A program made the translations under genes and the position numbers. The notes beneath the pieces were generated by a model, which was not told the DNA's origin, did no database searches, and saw nothing but the letters and a program-made list of their open reading frames with translations. This document shows positions 47,305-55,862 of a stretch of 64,000 bases of DNA, piece by piece. Source of the DNA: Pseudarthrobacter siccitolerans (GTDB taxonomy: Bacteria; Actinomycetota; Actinomycetes; Actinomycetales; Micrococcaceae); contig NZ_CAQI01000039.1 in the NCBI RefSeq assembly GCF_001046895.1, positions 1 through 64,000 of the forward strand. The letters are read 5' to 3'. The first letter of the stretch is position 1, and every line of letters begins with the position of its first letter.

Positions 47305-48633
47305 TCAGTTTTCTTCATAGTGAGTAGGGATGGCTGCTTCCCCGCGCTGGAGGCGGTTGACGACGGCGGGCAGCTCGGCCATGGTTTCAGCGTGGCGGCG
47401 GCGGGCGCGTACCACTCCTTCGTGGCCGGTCCAGCCGGGCATCAGTTCGCCGTTCTTCATAAACTGCTGCAGCAGCGGACGGTCGTTGCCGTCGTCCTCC
47501 GGCCGGTGGCCCACACCCACCACCTCGGCGGTGGCAATGCCGCGTTCGTCCAGTTTCCGCAGGGCGTACTTCCGGCCGCCCACGCTTCCCTTGTTCTTCG
47601 CGGCCTTGGCCACGGAGACGAAGTTCCCGTCGTCGTCCGTGCGGCTGACCAGCTTGTAAACCATGGACGCGGTGGGAGCCCCGGATCCGGTGACCAGCGA
47701 GGTTCCCACGCCGTAGGAGTCCACCGGCGCGGACTGCAGCGCGGCAATGGCGAACTCGTCCAGGTCCGAGGTGACCACGATCTTGGTGTTCTCGTTGCCC
47801 AGCTGGTCCAGGAGCTGGCGCACCCACTGGGCCTGCGCAACGAGGTCGCCGGAATCAAGCCGCACGGCGCCCAGGCGTGGACCTGCCAGGTCCACGGCAG
47901 CACGCACGGCCGTTTCGACGTCGTACGTATCCACCAAGAGGGACGTGCCCTCGCCGAGGGAGGCAATCTGGGCCTCGAAGGCGTCCCGTTCGGTGTCGTG
48001 CAGCAGGGTGAAGGAGTGTGCGGCGGTGCCCACGGTCTTGACCCCGTACCGGATGCCGGCTTCGAGGTTGGACGTGCTGTCGAAGCCGGCGATGATGGCT
48101 GCCCGGGCGGACGCGGTGGCGGCCTCCTCGTGCGTGCGGCGGGAACCCATCTCGATGCAAGGCCGGCCGCCGGCAGCGCTGACCATCCGGGATGCGGCGG
48201 ACGCGATGGCGCTGTCGTGGTTGAGGACCGAAAGCAGGTAGGTCTCCAGCATGCAGGCTTCGGCGAAGGTGGACTCGACGATGAGGATGGGGGAGTACGG
48301 GAAGTAGGCTTCGCCTTCCGGGTAGCCCCAGATATCCCCGGAGAACCGGTAGGACGCCAAGTACTCCAACGTCTCTTCGTTCACCACGTCGGTGCGGGCC
48401 AGGAAGTCCAGTTCCGCCTCCCCGAACCGGAAGTTCGCGATGCCCTCCAGAAGCCGCCCCGTCCCTGCCACGATGCCGTAGCGGCGGCCGTCGGGGAGCC
48501 GCCGGGCGAAGGCCTCAAAGACGGACTTGCGGTGCGCGGCGCCCGAATGGAGTGATGCCTGCAGCATGGTCAGCTCGTAGTGGTCAGTGTAAAAGGACGT
48601 GCGGGGATGGTCCCAGCCGGCAGAGGTGCTCAC
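47305..48633 (-). CDS. pncB: Nicotinate phosphoribosyltransferase
   Basis: The 442-residue enzyme makes nicotinate mononucleotide from nicotinate and PRPP. FYTDHYELTMLQASL is the N-terminal signature, and EMGSRRTHEEAA and VRLDSGDL mark the catalytic and phosphate-binding regions. The start is GTG 48633, because TAGAGT ends 7 nt upstream. The longer reading frame continues into the 59-bp repeats, which are not protein. It is divergent from clpS. Confidence 0.95.
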   Translation of the reverse strand: MSTSAGWDHPRTSFYTDHYELTMLQASLHSGAAHRKSVFEAFARRLPDGRRYGIVAGTGRLLEGIANFRFGEAELDFLARTDVVNEETLEYLASYRFSGDIWGYPEGEAYFPYSPILIVESTFAEACMLETYLLSVLNHDSAIASAASRMVSAAGGRPCIEMGSRRTHEEAATASARAAIIAGFDSTSNLEAGIRYGVKTVGTAAHSFTLLHDTERDAFEAQIASLGEGTSLLVDTYDVETAVRAAVDLAGPRLGAVRLDSGDLVAQAQWVRQLLDQLGNENTKIVVTSDLDEFAIAALQSAPVDSYGVGTSLVTGSGAPTASMVYKLVSRTDDDGNFVSVAKAAKNKGSVGGRKYALRKLDERGIATAEVVGVGHRPEDDGNDRPLLQQFMKNGELMPGWTGHEGVVRARRRHAETMAELPAVVNRLQRGEAAIPTHYEEN

Positions 48634-48640
48634 GAAAATC

Positions 48641-48646
48641 ACTCTA
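48641..48646 (-). promoter_or_regulatory. -10 box TAGAGT of pncB (leaderless)
   Basis: On the minus strand TAGAGT ends 7 nt before GTG 48633. The -35 position falls inside the first copy of the 59-bp repeat. Confidence 0.55.
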
Positions 48647-48650
48647 GTCC

Positions 48651-48873
48651 CCACCGGCTCCCACGTCTCGCTCCGCTTCGCCGCGGGCCCCTCGCCGGTG
48701 TGGGCCCACCCACCGGCTCCCACGTCTCGCTCCGCTTCGCCGCGGGCCCCTCGCCGGTGTGGGCCCACCCACCGGCTCCCACGTCTCGCTCCGCTTCGCC
48801 GCGGGCCCCTCGCCGGTGTGGGCCCACCCACCGGCTCCCACGTCTCGCTCCGCTTCGCCGCGGGCCCCTCGCC
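48651..48873. repeat. 59-bp tandem repeat in the pncB-clpS divergent promoter region
   Basis: Four near-perfect copies of a block beginning CCACCGGCTCCCACGTCTCG are spaced exactly 59 bp apart (for example CTCCGCTTCG at 48671, 48730, 48789, 48848). The final copy stops before the last 12 bp of the unit. Each junction contains the palindrome GTGGGCCCAC. It fills almost the whole space between the two divergent -10 boxes. There are no unique spacers, so it is not CRISPR. Confidence 0.95.
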
Positions 48874-48894
48874 ATAGACGCGCGGCCCTCCCCA

Positions 48895-48900
48895 TAGAAT
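48895..48900 (+). promoter_or_regulatory. -10 box TAGAAT of clpS (leaderless)
   Basis: TAGAAT ends 6 nt before ATG 48907. Confidence 0.6.
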
Positions 48901-48906
48901 GGACAG

Positions 48907-49290
48907 ATGACCTTAAGCGTTGCGCTCGGCCCTGATACGCAAGAGGGCACCCGGACCGGCACGGCGGAGTCCACCGACTTCCTGGCCGCACCGGACATCC
49001 CCTGGAACCTGGTGATCTGGAATGACCCCGTTAATCTCATGAGCTACGTCAGCTATGTGTTCCAGAGCTACTTCGGCTACTCGGAGACCAAAGCCAACAA
49101 GCTCATGATGGAGGTCCACAAAAAGGGCCGCTCGATTGTTGCCCATGGCAGCAAGGAACAGGTGGAGCGGCACGCCGTGGCCATGCACGGCTTCGGGCTG
49201 TGGGCCACGGTGGAGAAGGCCAGCGGCGGATCGGGCGGCAATTCAGGCAAGTCCGGCGGACCGGGCCAGGGTAAGGGGAAGCGTGGCTAA
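48907..49290 (+). CDS. clpS: ATP-dependent Clp protease adaptor ClpS
   Basis: The 127-residue protein has the ClpS core: WNLVIWNDPVNLMSYVSYV, KANKLMMEVHKKGRSIV and AVAMHGFGLWATVEKA. This family binds ClpC/ClpA and delivers N-degron substrates. The last about 25 residues are Gly/Ser/Lys-rich and probably disordered. The stop is overlapped by DUF2017, with which it pairs in actinobacteria. Confidence 0.94.
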   Translation: MTLSVALGPDTQEGTRTGTAESTDFLAAPDIPWNLVIWNDPVNLMSYVSYVFQSYFGYSETKANKLMMEVHKKGRSIVAHGSKEQVERHAVAMHGFGLWATVEKASGGSGGNSGKSGGPGQGKGKRG

Positions 49291-49849
49291 GGCGTTTAAG
49301 TACGGACTCAAAGGAATTACCGGCTACCTGGAGCCCACGGAGCGGGAGCTGCTGCGCAGCCTCATCGACGACGTGATCTCCATGCTCCAGCCGGAAGACC
49401 GATCGGGCCAGGACCCGCTGGCTGCCCTGATCGGCCTCGACATGGACGTTGCCGTTCCCACGGACAGGGCAGTCAAGCGGCTCCTTCCCAACGTGATGAA
49501 GAACGACGACGCCGCGTCCCTGGAGTTCCGGCAGCTCACCGAGCGATCCTTGCGGGAGACGAAAATAGGCGCCCTCCGGGCGGCCGCGCTGGACCTGGAC
49601 AAGGACGAGATTGTCCTGACCGCCGAAGGCGCCCGGCACTGGTCCATGGCACTGAACGATGTCCGGCTGGTCCTGGCCGAACGCCTGGACATCCAGGACG
49701 AAGAGGATGCCGAGCACGTCCACCTGATGCAGGACTGGTCCCAGGCCGAGGATGTGGAGAGCTACCTGGCCCTGGTGTACAACTTTGCCACCTGGCTGCA
49801 GGAATCACTGGTCCAGGCCATGCTGCAGTCACTGGACACCCGCCGTTGA
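49283..49849 (+). CDS. DUF2017 protein
   Basis: The 188-residue helical, acidic protein is the DUF2017 family found next to clpS (Rv1332 position). The start GTG 49283 is supported by AAGGGGAAGC and overlaps clpS by 8 nt. The function is unknown; a link to ClpS-dependent proteolysis is suggested by the conserved pairing. Confidence 0.85.
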   Translation: MAKAFKYGLKGITGYLEPTERELLRSLIDDVISMLQPEDRSGQDPLAALIGLDMDVAVPTDRAVKRLLPNVMKNDDAASLEFRQLTERSLRETKIGALRAAALDLDKDEIVLTAEGARHWSMALNDVRLVLAERLDIQDEEDAEHVHLMQDWSQAEDVESYLALVYNFATWLQESLVQAMLQSLDTRR

Positions 49850-49939
49850 GCGGTAGCCGCGGCTTCGGCTGTGAGCCGTGTGACAAATTAGACATGAGTC
49901 GCAGGCCACAAGATGATGGCTGAGGTTGCGGGGAAGCCC

Positions 49940-49945
49940 TATCCT
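49940..49945 (+). promoter_or_regulatory. Possible -10 box TATCCT of murI
   Basis: TATCCT ends 9 nt before ATG 49955, a slightly wide spacing for a leaderless start. Confidence 0.4.
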
Positions 49946-49954
49946 CGAATAATC

Positions 49955-50965
49955 ATGACAACAGCCTCGAGCATGGATCCAGCTGCGGCAGCAGGGTCCG
50001 AAGCCAGCGACCTGCCCGCCGCTGCCGTGGAATCACGGCCCATCGGTGTCTTCGATTCCGGCGTCGGCGGCCTTACGGTGGCACGCTCCATCATCGACCA
50101 GCTCCCGAACGAGTCCATCCTCTACGTAGGGGACACCGCGCACGGGCCGTACGGTCCTTTGCCCATCGCGGAAGTCCGGGCCAACGCCCTGGGCGTGATG
50201 GACGAACTGGTGGACTCCGGCGTCAAGCTGCTCACCATCGCCTGCAACTCGGCGTCGGCCGCTGTGCTCCGCGACGCGCGGGAGAGGTACACGGCAAGGT
50301 ACGGCATCCCCGTCATTGAGGTCATCCAGCCCGCGGTGCGGCGCGCCGTCGCCGCCACCCGCAGCGGCAGGGTGGGCGTGATCGGCACCTCCGCCACCGT
50401 GGGCTCGCGGGCCTACGAGGACACCTTCGCGGCGGCCCCGGACCTTCACATCACCTCGGTGGCCTGTCCCGAGTTCGTCAGCTACGTGGAGGCCGGCGTT
50501 ACCACCGGCCCGGCCCTGCTGGCCGTTGCCGAGGAATACCTGGCCCCGCTCAAGGCCGCCGGCGTGGACACCGTGGTGCTGGGCTGCACCCACTACCCGC
50601 TGCTGACCGGCGTCATCTCCTACGTAATGGGCGCGGACGTCACCCTCGTGTCCAGCGCGGAGGAAACCGCCAAGGACGTCTACCGGGCCCTTGCCACGCA
50701 CAACCTGCAGCGCACCGAATCCTCGCCGCCCGAGCACCACTTCGTGGCCACCGGAGACGCCGCCCAGTTCGAGGCACTGGCCCGCCGCTTCCTGGGCCCC
50801 GAAGTCCTCTCGGTCCGGCACGTGGACCATGTGGCGGCCCAGTATCCCACCGGCAGCCTGGCCCGTATCACTCCGGAAATGATCGCCGCCGCGCAGCGTG
50901 CCGGCACCCGTCCCCGAATCTCCAACTTCGTGGGCAGTTCCGTCCCCGGGGGTTCAGACCAGTGA
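49955..50965 (+). CDS. murI: Glutamate racemase
   Basis: The 336-residue cofactor-independent racemase supplies D-glutamate for peptidoglycan. The two catalytic cysteines are C97 (IACNSAS) and C211 (LGCTHYPLL); [10 protein letters not shown] is the N-terminal signature. The first about 28 residues are an extra low-complexity stretch. The start is taken at ATG 49955 rather than an upstream ATG 49913, given the -10 position. It overlaps the MBL gene by 4 nt. Confidence 0.95.
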   Translation: MTTASSMDPAAAAGSEASDLPAAAVESRPIGVFDSGVGGLTVARSIIDQLPNESILYVGDTAHGPYGPLPIAEVRANALGVMDELVDSGVKLLTIACNSASAAVLRDARERYTARYGIPVIEVIQPAVRRAVAATRSGRVGVIGTSATVGSRAYEDTFAAAPDLHITSVACPEFVSYVEAGVTTGPALLAVAEEYLAPLKAAGVDTVVLGCTHYPLLTGVISYVMGADVTLVSSAEETAKDVYRALATHNLQRTESSPPEHHFVATGDAAQFEALARRFLGPEVLSVRHVDHVAAQYPTGSLARITPEMIAAAQRAGTRPRISNFVGSSVPGGSDQ

Positions 50966-51759
50966 AGCTCACCATCGTCGGCTGCACCGGGTCCTTTCCC
51001 GGGCCGGGATCCCCGGCGTCGTGCTACCTGCTGACCGCCAATGACGGCGAGCGGACCTGGAAAGTGGTTATGGACCTCGGCAGCGGCGCCCTGGGCGCCA
51101 TCCAGCGGTACACCGACCTTGAAGACATCGACGCGATCTTCCTCACCCACCTGCACCCCGACCATTGCATGGACCTTTGCGGCCTGCACGTGGCAGTCCG
51201 GTGGAAGCCGGGCGGCTGGGGCCGGGGCCGGATTCCGGTATGGGGGCCGGCCGCCACGGCTGACAGGATGGCCACGGCCTACGGCCTGGAACTCGATCCG
51301 GGCATGCGCGAGGAGTTCGACTTCACCAACTGGGCCGAGCGCGAGCCGGTGACCGTGGGTCCCTTCACCGTCACGCCGTACGCCGTGAACCATCCCATCG
51401 AGGAATGCTATGCCCTCCGGGTGGAGGTGGTGGAGCCGGACAAGGAAGGCAACCGGATCGCCAAAACGTTGACCTACTCGGGCGACACGGATTCCTGCGC
51501 GGCCCTTGAGGAGGCCGCCAAGGATGCGGACCTGTTCCTGTGCGAAGCAGCTTTTGAAGAAGGCCGGGATGACGGCATCAAGGACGTCCACCTGACCGGC
51601 AAGCGGGCAGGCGAAGCAGCTGCCGCTGCCGGTGCCCGCCGGCTCCTCCTCACGCACATTCCGGTGTGGACCTCGCAGACCACCGTGATGGCAGAGGCCA
51701 GGCCGGTTTTCGGTGGCGACGTGGCTGTTGCCGTGGCGGGCGTGCACTACACCATCTAG
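50962..51759 (+). CDS. Metallo-beta-lactamase-fold hydrolase (Rv1339-like)
   Basis: The 265-residue protein has the metal motif THLHPDH (H63, H65, D67, H68) and a GDTDS motif, in an RNase Z-like fold. The position between murI and rph is that of Rv1339, which has been reported to be an atypical cAMP phosphodiesterase. The GTG start overlaps the murI stop. The substrate here is inferred from homology. Confidence 0.87.
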   Translation: MKLTIVGCTGSFPGPGSPASCYLLTANDGERTWKVVMDLGSGALGAIQRYTDLEDIDAIFLTHLHPDHCMDLCGLHVAVRWKPGGWGRGRIPVWGPAATADRMATAYGLELDPGMREEFDFTNWAEREPVTVGPFTVTPYAVNHPIEECYALRVEVVEPDKEGNRIAKTLTYSGDTDSCAALEEAAKDADLFLCEAAFEEGRDDGIKDVHLTGKRAGEAAAAAGARRLLLTHIPVWTSQTTVMAEARPVFGGDVAVAVAGVHYTI

Positions 51760-51825
51760 CTGGTTCTTCATCGGCAGGTTGCCCTGCGCGATTTTGGTGC
51801 GGGCATCCCGGCGGCCGGCAGTGGA

Positions 51826-51831
51826 TAAGCT
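51826..51831 (+). promoter_or_regulatory. -10 box TAAGCT of rph (leaderless)
   Basis: TAAGCT ends 6 nt before ATG 51838. Confidence 0.55.
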
Positions 51832-51837
51832 AAAGGC

Positions 51838-52596
51838 ATGACTTCTGAAGCAACTGCAGTGCCCATCGTGCGCGCCGACGGCCGCGCCCCGGACCAGCTC
51901 CGGCCCATCAGCATCACCCGTGGATGGTCCAACCAGGCCGAAGGATCGGCCCTGATCGAGTTTGGCAACACCCGGGTCCTGTGCACAGCTTCCCTCACCG
52001 CGGGAGTTCCGCGCTGGCTCAAGGGCGAGGGCCGCGGCTGGGTCACCGCCGAGTACGCCATGCTGCCCCGCGCCACCAACACCCGCTCCGACCGGGAGTC
52101 AGTCAAAGGCAAGATCGGCGGGCGCACGCACGAAATCTCCCGGCTCATTGGCCGTTCCCTGCGCTCCATCATCGACACCAAGGCCCTGGGCGAGAACACC
52201 ATCGTGCTGGACTGCGACGTTCTGCAGGCTGATGGCGGAACCCGGACCGCAGCCATCACCGGCGCCTACGTGGCGCTCGCTGACTCCATCCGGTTCGCCC
52301 GCGACAACAAGCTGATCGCCAAGAACGCCCAGCCCCTGATCGATACCATCGCGGCCGTATCGGTGGGCATCATCGACGGCGTTCCCATGCTGGACCTGCC
52401 GTACGTTGAGGACGTCCGGGCCGAAACCGACATGAACGTGGTGGTTACCGGTTCGGGCAAGTTCGTGGAGGTCCAGGGGACCGCCGAGGGCGCGCCTTTC
52501 GACCGCGCCGAACTGGACCAGCTCCTGGACCTGGCCCTGCTCGGCACCACCCAGCTTGCGGCCATTCAGCGCGAAACCCTGGCAGACACCCTGTGA
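51838..52596 (+). CDS. rph: Ribonuclease PH
   Basis: The 252-residue phosphorolytic exoribonuclease matures tRNA 3' ends. It has [41 protein letters not shown] and [16 protein letters not shown], all family hallmarks; [19 protein letters not shown] is the active-site region. It overlaps rdgB by 4 nt. Confidence 0.97.
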   Translation: MTSEATAVPIVRADGRAPDQLRPISITRGWSNQAEGSALIEFGNTRVLCTASLTAGVPRWLKGEGRGWVTAEYAMLPRATNTRSDRESVKGKIGGRTHEISRLIGRSLRSIIDTKALGENTIVLDCDVLQADGGTRTAAITGAYVALADSIRFARDNKLIAKNAQPLIDTIAAVSVGIIDGVPMLDLPYVEDVRAETDMNVVVTGSGKFVEVQGTAEGAPFDRAELDQLLDLALLGTTQLAAIQRETLADTL

Positions 52597-53261
52597 GCGC
52601 GGCCGGCGCCGCGCCGGGTCAAGGCACAACACCGCGCCTGGTCCTGGCCACGCACAACAAGGGCAAGCTCCGGGAGCTGCGTGAACTGCTGCGCGGGCAG
52701 GTGCCGGGGCTCGACGTCGACACCCAGGTGGTGGACGCAGCAGCGGCAGGTGCCCCCGACGTCGTCGAAACGGGCGTGACGTTCGCCGAGAATTCCCTGC
52801 TCAAGGCACGGGCTGTCGCTGAGGCCACCGGCCTGGTGGCCATCGCCGATGACTCCGGCCTCGCTGTGGATGTGATGGGCGGAGCGCCCGGCATCTTCTC
52901 GGCGCGCTGGGCCGGCAGCCATGGGGACGACATAGCGAACCTTCGGCTGCTGCTCAACCAGCTCTCCGACGTCCCGGACGCCCACCGCGGCGCCGCTTTT
53001 GTCTGCGCGGCAGCCCTGGCGGTCCCGGCGGCCGACGGGGATTCCGGGCACGAAGTGGTGGAGTACGGGCAGCTGGAGGGCGTGCTCCTGCGCGAACCGC
53101 GCGGTGACGGCGGCTTCGGCTACGACCCCGTGCTGCAGCCGGCGGGGGAGACCCGCAGCTGCGCGGAACTGTCCGCCGACGAGAAGAATGCCATCAGCCA
53201 CCGCGGCAAGGCGTTCCGCGCGCTCCTGCCCGCCATCGTCAAGGCCCTCCAGGACCGCTGA
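52593..53261 (+). CDS. rdgB: XTP/dITP pyrophosphatase (non-canonical purine NTPase)
   Basis: The 222-residue protein hydrolyses dITP, XTP and similar nucleotides. [42 protein letters not shown] and [10 protein letters not shown] are the HAM1/RdgB signatures. The GTG start overlaps rph. A strong terminator follows. Confidence 0.95.
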   Translation: MSAAGAAPGQGTTPRLVLATHNKGKLRELRELLRGQVPGLDVDTQVVDAAAAGAPDVVETGVTFAENSLLKARAVAEATGLVAIADDSGLAVDVMGGAPGIFSARWAGSHGDDIANLRLLLNQLSDVPDAHRGAAFVCAAALAVPAADGDSGHEVVEYGQLEGVLLREPRGDGGFGYDPVLQPAGETRSCAELSADEKNAISHRGKAFRALLPAIVKALQDR

Positions 53262-53289
53262 GCAGGCGACTGCGAAGCTGGCACAAAGA

Positions 53290-53332
53290 AGGGTGCGCTC
53301 CGGGCCGATGCCCGGAGCGCACCCTGATCTTT
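53290..53332 (+). terminator. Rho-independent terminator after rdgB
   Basis: A perfect 16-bp stem (AGGGTGCGCTCCGGGC and complement) with a CGAT loop is followed by GATCTTTT. It ends the rph-rdgB transcript. Confidence 0.9.
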
Positions 53333-53352
53333 TCGTGCGGTAAGACCCGCTG

Positions 53353-54162
53353 CTACTCGGGCCGTGTTCCGTGGACATGCCGGGGAGTCTTGTGCTCTTC
53401 CTCGGGCGCGTGTTCTTCGATGAATTCGTCCACCGGGTCCGTGCCGTAGGCGGTGGCCTGGCGCCTGGCGGACATGCCGCGCAGGACCTCCACGCCGATG
53501 GGCAGCACCGAGACCAGAACGATGGCGATGAAGATGATGTCCAGGTTGTCGCGGACCCAGGGGATGCGGTCGCCCAGGAGGTACCCCAGGAGGGTTACGC
53601 CGCCGCCCCAGAGGAAGGCGCCGATGACGTTGTAGAGGAAAAACTTCTTCTTGCTCATCTGCGCAACGCCCACGATAACCGGGACGAAGGTCCGGATGAT
53701 CGGTACGAAGCGGGCAAGGATCAGCGCTTTGCCGCCGTGCTTTTCAAAGAAGGCGTGCGCATTTTCAACGTTCTCGCGCTTGAACAGGCGCGAATTGGGC
53801 TTGTTGAAGATGGCGGGGCCGGCTTTGGAGCCGATCAGGTAACCGGTCTGGTTGCCGATGATTGCCGACACGATGATCAGCAGCGCGAAAAGGAACACGT
53901 TGAACTTGATGGTGTCGGTGGCCACCAGCAACCCCGCGGTGAACAGCATGGAGTCACCCGGCAGGAAGAAGCCCACCAGCAGCCCGGTTTCCGCGAAGAC
54001 GATGCCGCAGACGAGCAGGACCACCCAGGGTGCGAGGGCGGGATCGGCCAGGAAGACCTGGGGGTTCAGCCAGTCGGGCAGGAAGGAGGCCAGCTGTGGC
54101 TGCACCGGTCCCGCACCGCCCAGCATGGACACAGCGAAGTCGTTCATCACAGGAAAGTTCAC
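53353..54162 (-). CDS. DedA-family membrane protein
   Basis: The 269-residue protein has several helices with FAETGLLVGFFLPGDSMLF and a RFVPIIRTFVPVIVG segment, the DedA/SNARE-associated signature with key arginines. The acidic and His-rich C-terminal tail is cytoplasmic. Members move undecaprenyl phosphate or other lipids across membranes. GTG 54162 is preceded by GAGGA; ATG 54147 is an alternative. Confidence 0.88.
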   Translation of the reverse strand: MNFPVMNDFAVSMLGGAGPVQPQLASFLPDWLNPQVFLADPALAPWVVLLVCGIVFAETGLLVGFFLPGDSMLFTAGLLVATDTIKFNVFLFALLIIVSAIIGNQTGYLIGSKAGPAIFNKPNSRLFKRENVENAHAFFEKHGGKALILARFVPIIRTFVPVIVGVAQMSKKKFFLYNVIGAFLWGGGVTLLGYLLGDRIPWVRDNLDIIFIAIVLVSVLPIGVEVLRGMSARRQATAYGTDPVDEFIEEHAPEEEHKTPRHVHGTRPE

Positions 54163-54284
54163 TCCTCAAGGGTACTTGACATGCCTCTTCTTCCCGGTGG
54201 CGGCGGAAGGCGCCGGCCCGGGGCGGTCGGGTGATTTCGGTGACAGGACGGCATGGGTGACCCGGGAACGGCCCGGTCCGGCGG

Positions 54285-54290
54285 TAAGGT
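54285..54290 (+). promoter_or_regulatory. -10 box TAAGGT (leaderless)
   Basis: TAAGGT ends 7 nt before GTG 54298 of the exonuclease gene. Confidence 0.5.
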
Positions 54291-54297
54291 GGGGCCC

Positions 54298-55308
54298 GTG
54301 GGTTTGGACTTTACGGCGATCGACTTCGAGACTGCGAACGGATTCCGGGGCTCCCCGTGTTCTGTGGGCCTGACGAAAGTCCGCGGCGGCAAGGTGGTTG
54401 AGGAAGCTTCCTGGCTCATGCGCCCGCCGGCCAGCCACGACCACTTCGACTACCACAACGTCCGGATCCACGGCATCACTGCCGCCGACGTTGCGGGCCG
54501 GCCCCGGTTTGGGGAGCTCTTTCCGGAGATCGGCGCATTCATCGGCGATGACATCCTGGCGGCCCACAATGCGGCGTTCGATCTCGGCGTGATCCGCTCC
54601 GGCCTTGAGGTCTCCGGGCTGCCCGGTCCGGCCTACGACTACGTCTGCACAGTGATGTTGTCCAGGCGCTGCTACTCGCTGGTGTCCAATTCGCTGCCCT
54701 TCGCCGCCGAGGAGGCCGGGGTTCCCCTGGTCAATCACCACGACGCCGCCGAAGACGCCCGTGCCTGCGCCGGTATCCTGATCGACATCGCAGCCCGCAA
54801 CCAGGCGAACAGCATCGCCGAGCTCTACCTGTCGCTGGGGCTCGTGATGCCCCGTCAGGAGGCGTTCGACCCCGCCCGGGACACGTTGTCCAAGGCAAGC
54901 CTCGCCGCCCTTTCCAGTGCCGCAGGCAGCGGAGCCGGGCTGGTGCGGCCCTTTTACAGCGGCTGGCCCGAAGAGGGCGCAAACCCCGAGCCGAATCCGC
55001 ACGCGGAGCCCGGCCACCCGCTGTTCGGCCAGACAGTGGTTTTCACCGGCCAGCTGTCCATCGGCCGGCCTGAAGCGAAGCAGCGGTCTGCCGAGTTCGG
55101 CGCACGGCCGGAGAGCCGGGTCACGGGACGCACCACCGTCCTGGTGGTGGGGGACGGCTTTGTGGCCTCCGACCTCCGCTCGGGCAGGCTCACCGGCAAG
55201 GCACGCCGGGTCCTCGAACTCCACGAGCGGGGGCAGTCCATCGAGGTCCTTTCCGAAGGCGAGTTCCTGCAGATGGTGGGCAGTTTCGCCGGAGCCGTCA
55301 GCGCCTAG
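54298..55308 (+). CDS. DEDDh exonuclease fused to BRCT domain
   Basis: The 336-residue protein has an N-terminal DnaQ-like exonuclease domain: D9-x-E11 (IDFETA), H90/D95 (AHNAAFD) and H147-D153 (NHHDAAEDA), the DEDDh set. A C-terminal BRCT-like domain (about 240-335, LFGQTVVFTGQLSIGR) follows. The combination suggests a DNA-repair exonuclease guided by BRCT, as in some bacterial polymerase III epsilon-like proteins. The GTG start at 54298 is chosen from the -10 spacing rather than ATG 54253. Confidence 0.88.
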   Translation: MGLDFTAIDFETANGFRGSPCSVGLTKVRGGKVVEEASWLMRPPASHDHFDYHNVRIHGITAADVAGRPRFGELFPEIGAFIGDDILAAHNAAFDLGVIRSGLEVSGLPGPAYDYVCTVMLSRRCYSLVSNSLPFAAEEAGVPLVNHHDAAEDARACAGILIDIAARNQANSIAELYLSLGLVMPRQEAFDPARDTLSKASLAALSSAAGSGAGLVRPFYSGWPEEGANPEPNPHAEPGHPLFGQTVVFTGQLSIGRPEAKQRSAEFGARPESRVTGRTTVLVVGDGFVASDLRSGRLTGKARRVLELHERGQSIEVLSEGEFLQMVGSFAGAVSA

Positions 55309-55370
55309 GGAAATGCGCGCCCCCGGGTCACGCAGCGCAACAAACTTACCGCCCGGCGTCTGCTGCCCCC

Positions 55371-55376
55371 TAGCCT
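55371..55376 (+). promoter_or_regulatory. -10 box TAGCCT (leaderless)
   Basis: TAGCCT ends 6 nt before ATG 55383 of the DUF4395 gene. Confidence 0.5.
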
Positions 55377-55382
55377 TGCCTC

Positions 55383-55862
55383 ATGCGCACGCTTTTTGCC
55401 TTCCCCAACCCCGTGAACGAGTACGCTGCCCGCGTGACGGCGGGACTGGTGGTGGTGCTGGCCCTGGCAACAGCAGCTGCAGGGTCGGGATGGGGACTGC
55501 TGGCCATCGCCGCCGGATTCTGGCTCCGTGTGCTCTTCGGGCCCCGGGTTTCGCCGCTGGCGCTGCTGTCCGTGAAAGTCATCACGCCACGGCTGGGCCG
55601 GGTGAAACCCGTTCCGGGGCCGCCCAAGCGCTTCGCCCAGGGCATCGGGGCAGTGGTGTCCACTACAGCCCTTGCCCTGTTCGCGGCCGGCGCCGCCCCT
55701 GCCGCCTGGGCAGTCCTGGGAGTCCTGATCGTGGCGGCGGCGCTGGAAGCCTTCGCCGGCTTCTGCCTTGGCTGCGTGATCTTCGGATTCCTGCAGCGGC
55801 GCGGGCTGATCCCACAGGAAGTCTGCGAAGCCTGCAACAACATCAGCCTTCGCCGGTTGTGA
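55383..55862 (+). CDS. DUF4395 membrane protein
   Basis: The 159-residue protein has about four helices and the family pattern FPNPVNEYAARVTAG near the N-terminus and EAFAGFCLGCVIFG (two Cys) near the C-terminus. The two cysteines may be redox-active. Function unknown. Its 3' end overlaps the convergent ADP-ribosylglycohydrolase gene by 20 nt. Confidence 0.85.
   Translation: MRTLFAFPNPVNEYAARVTAGLVVVLALATAAAGSGWGLLAIAAGFWLRVLFGPRVSPLALLSVKVITPRLGRVKPVPGPPKRFAQGIGAVVSTTALALFAAGAAPAAWAVLGVLIVAAALEAFAGFCLGCVIFGFLQRRGLIPQEVCEACNNISLRRL

Noticed and set aside
46519..48555. 678-codon plus-strand open frame opposite pncA/pncB
   Set aside because: It is a high-GC shadow of two well-recognised genes and has no domain-like features.
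48634..48831. N-terminal extension of pncB through the repeats
   Set aside because: The reading frame is open only because the repeat lacks stops in GC-rich DNA; the protein family starts near 48633 and the -10 box lies inside the extension.
48651..48873. Possible CRISPR array
   Set aside because: Repeats are contiguous at a constant 59-bp period with no unique spacers, and no cas genes are near.
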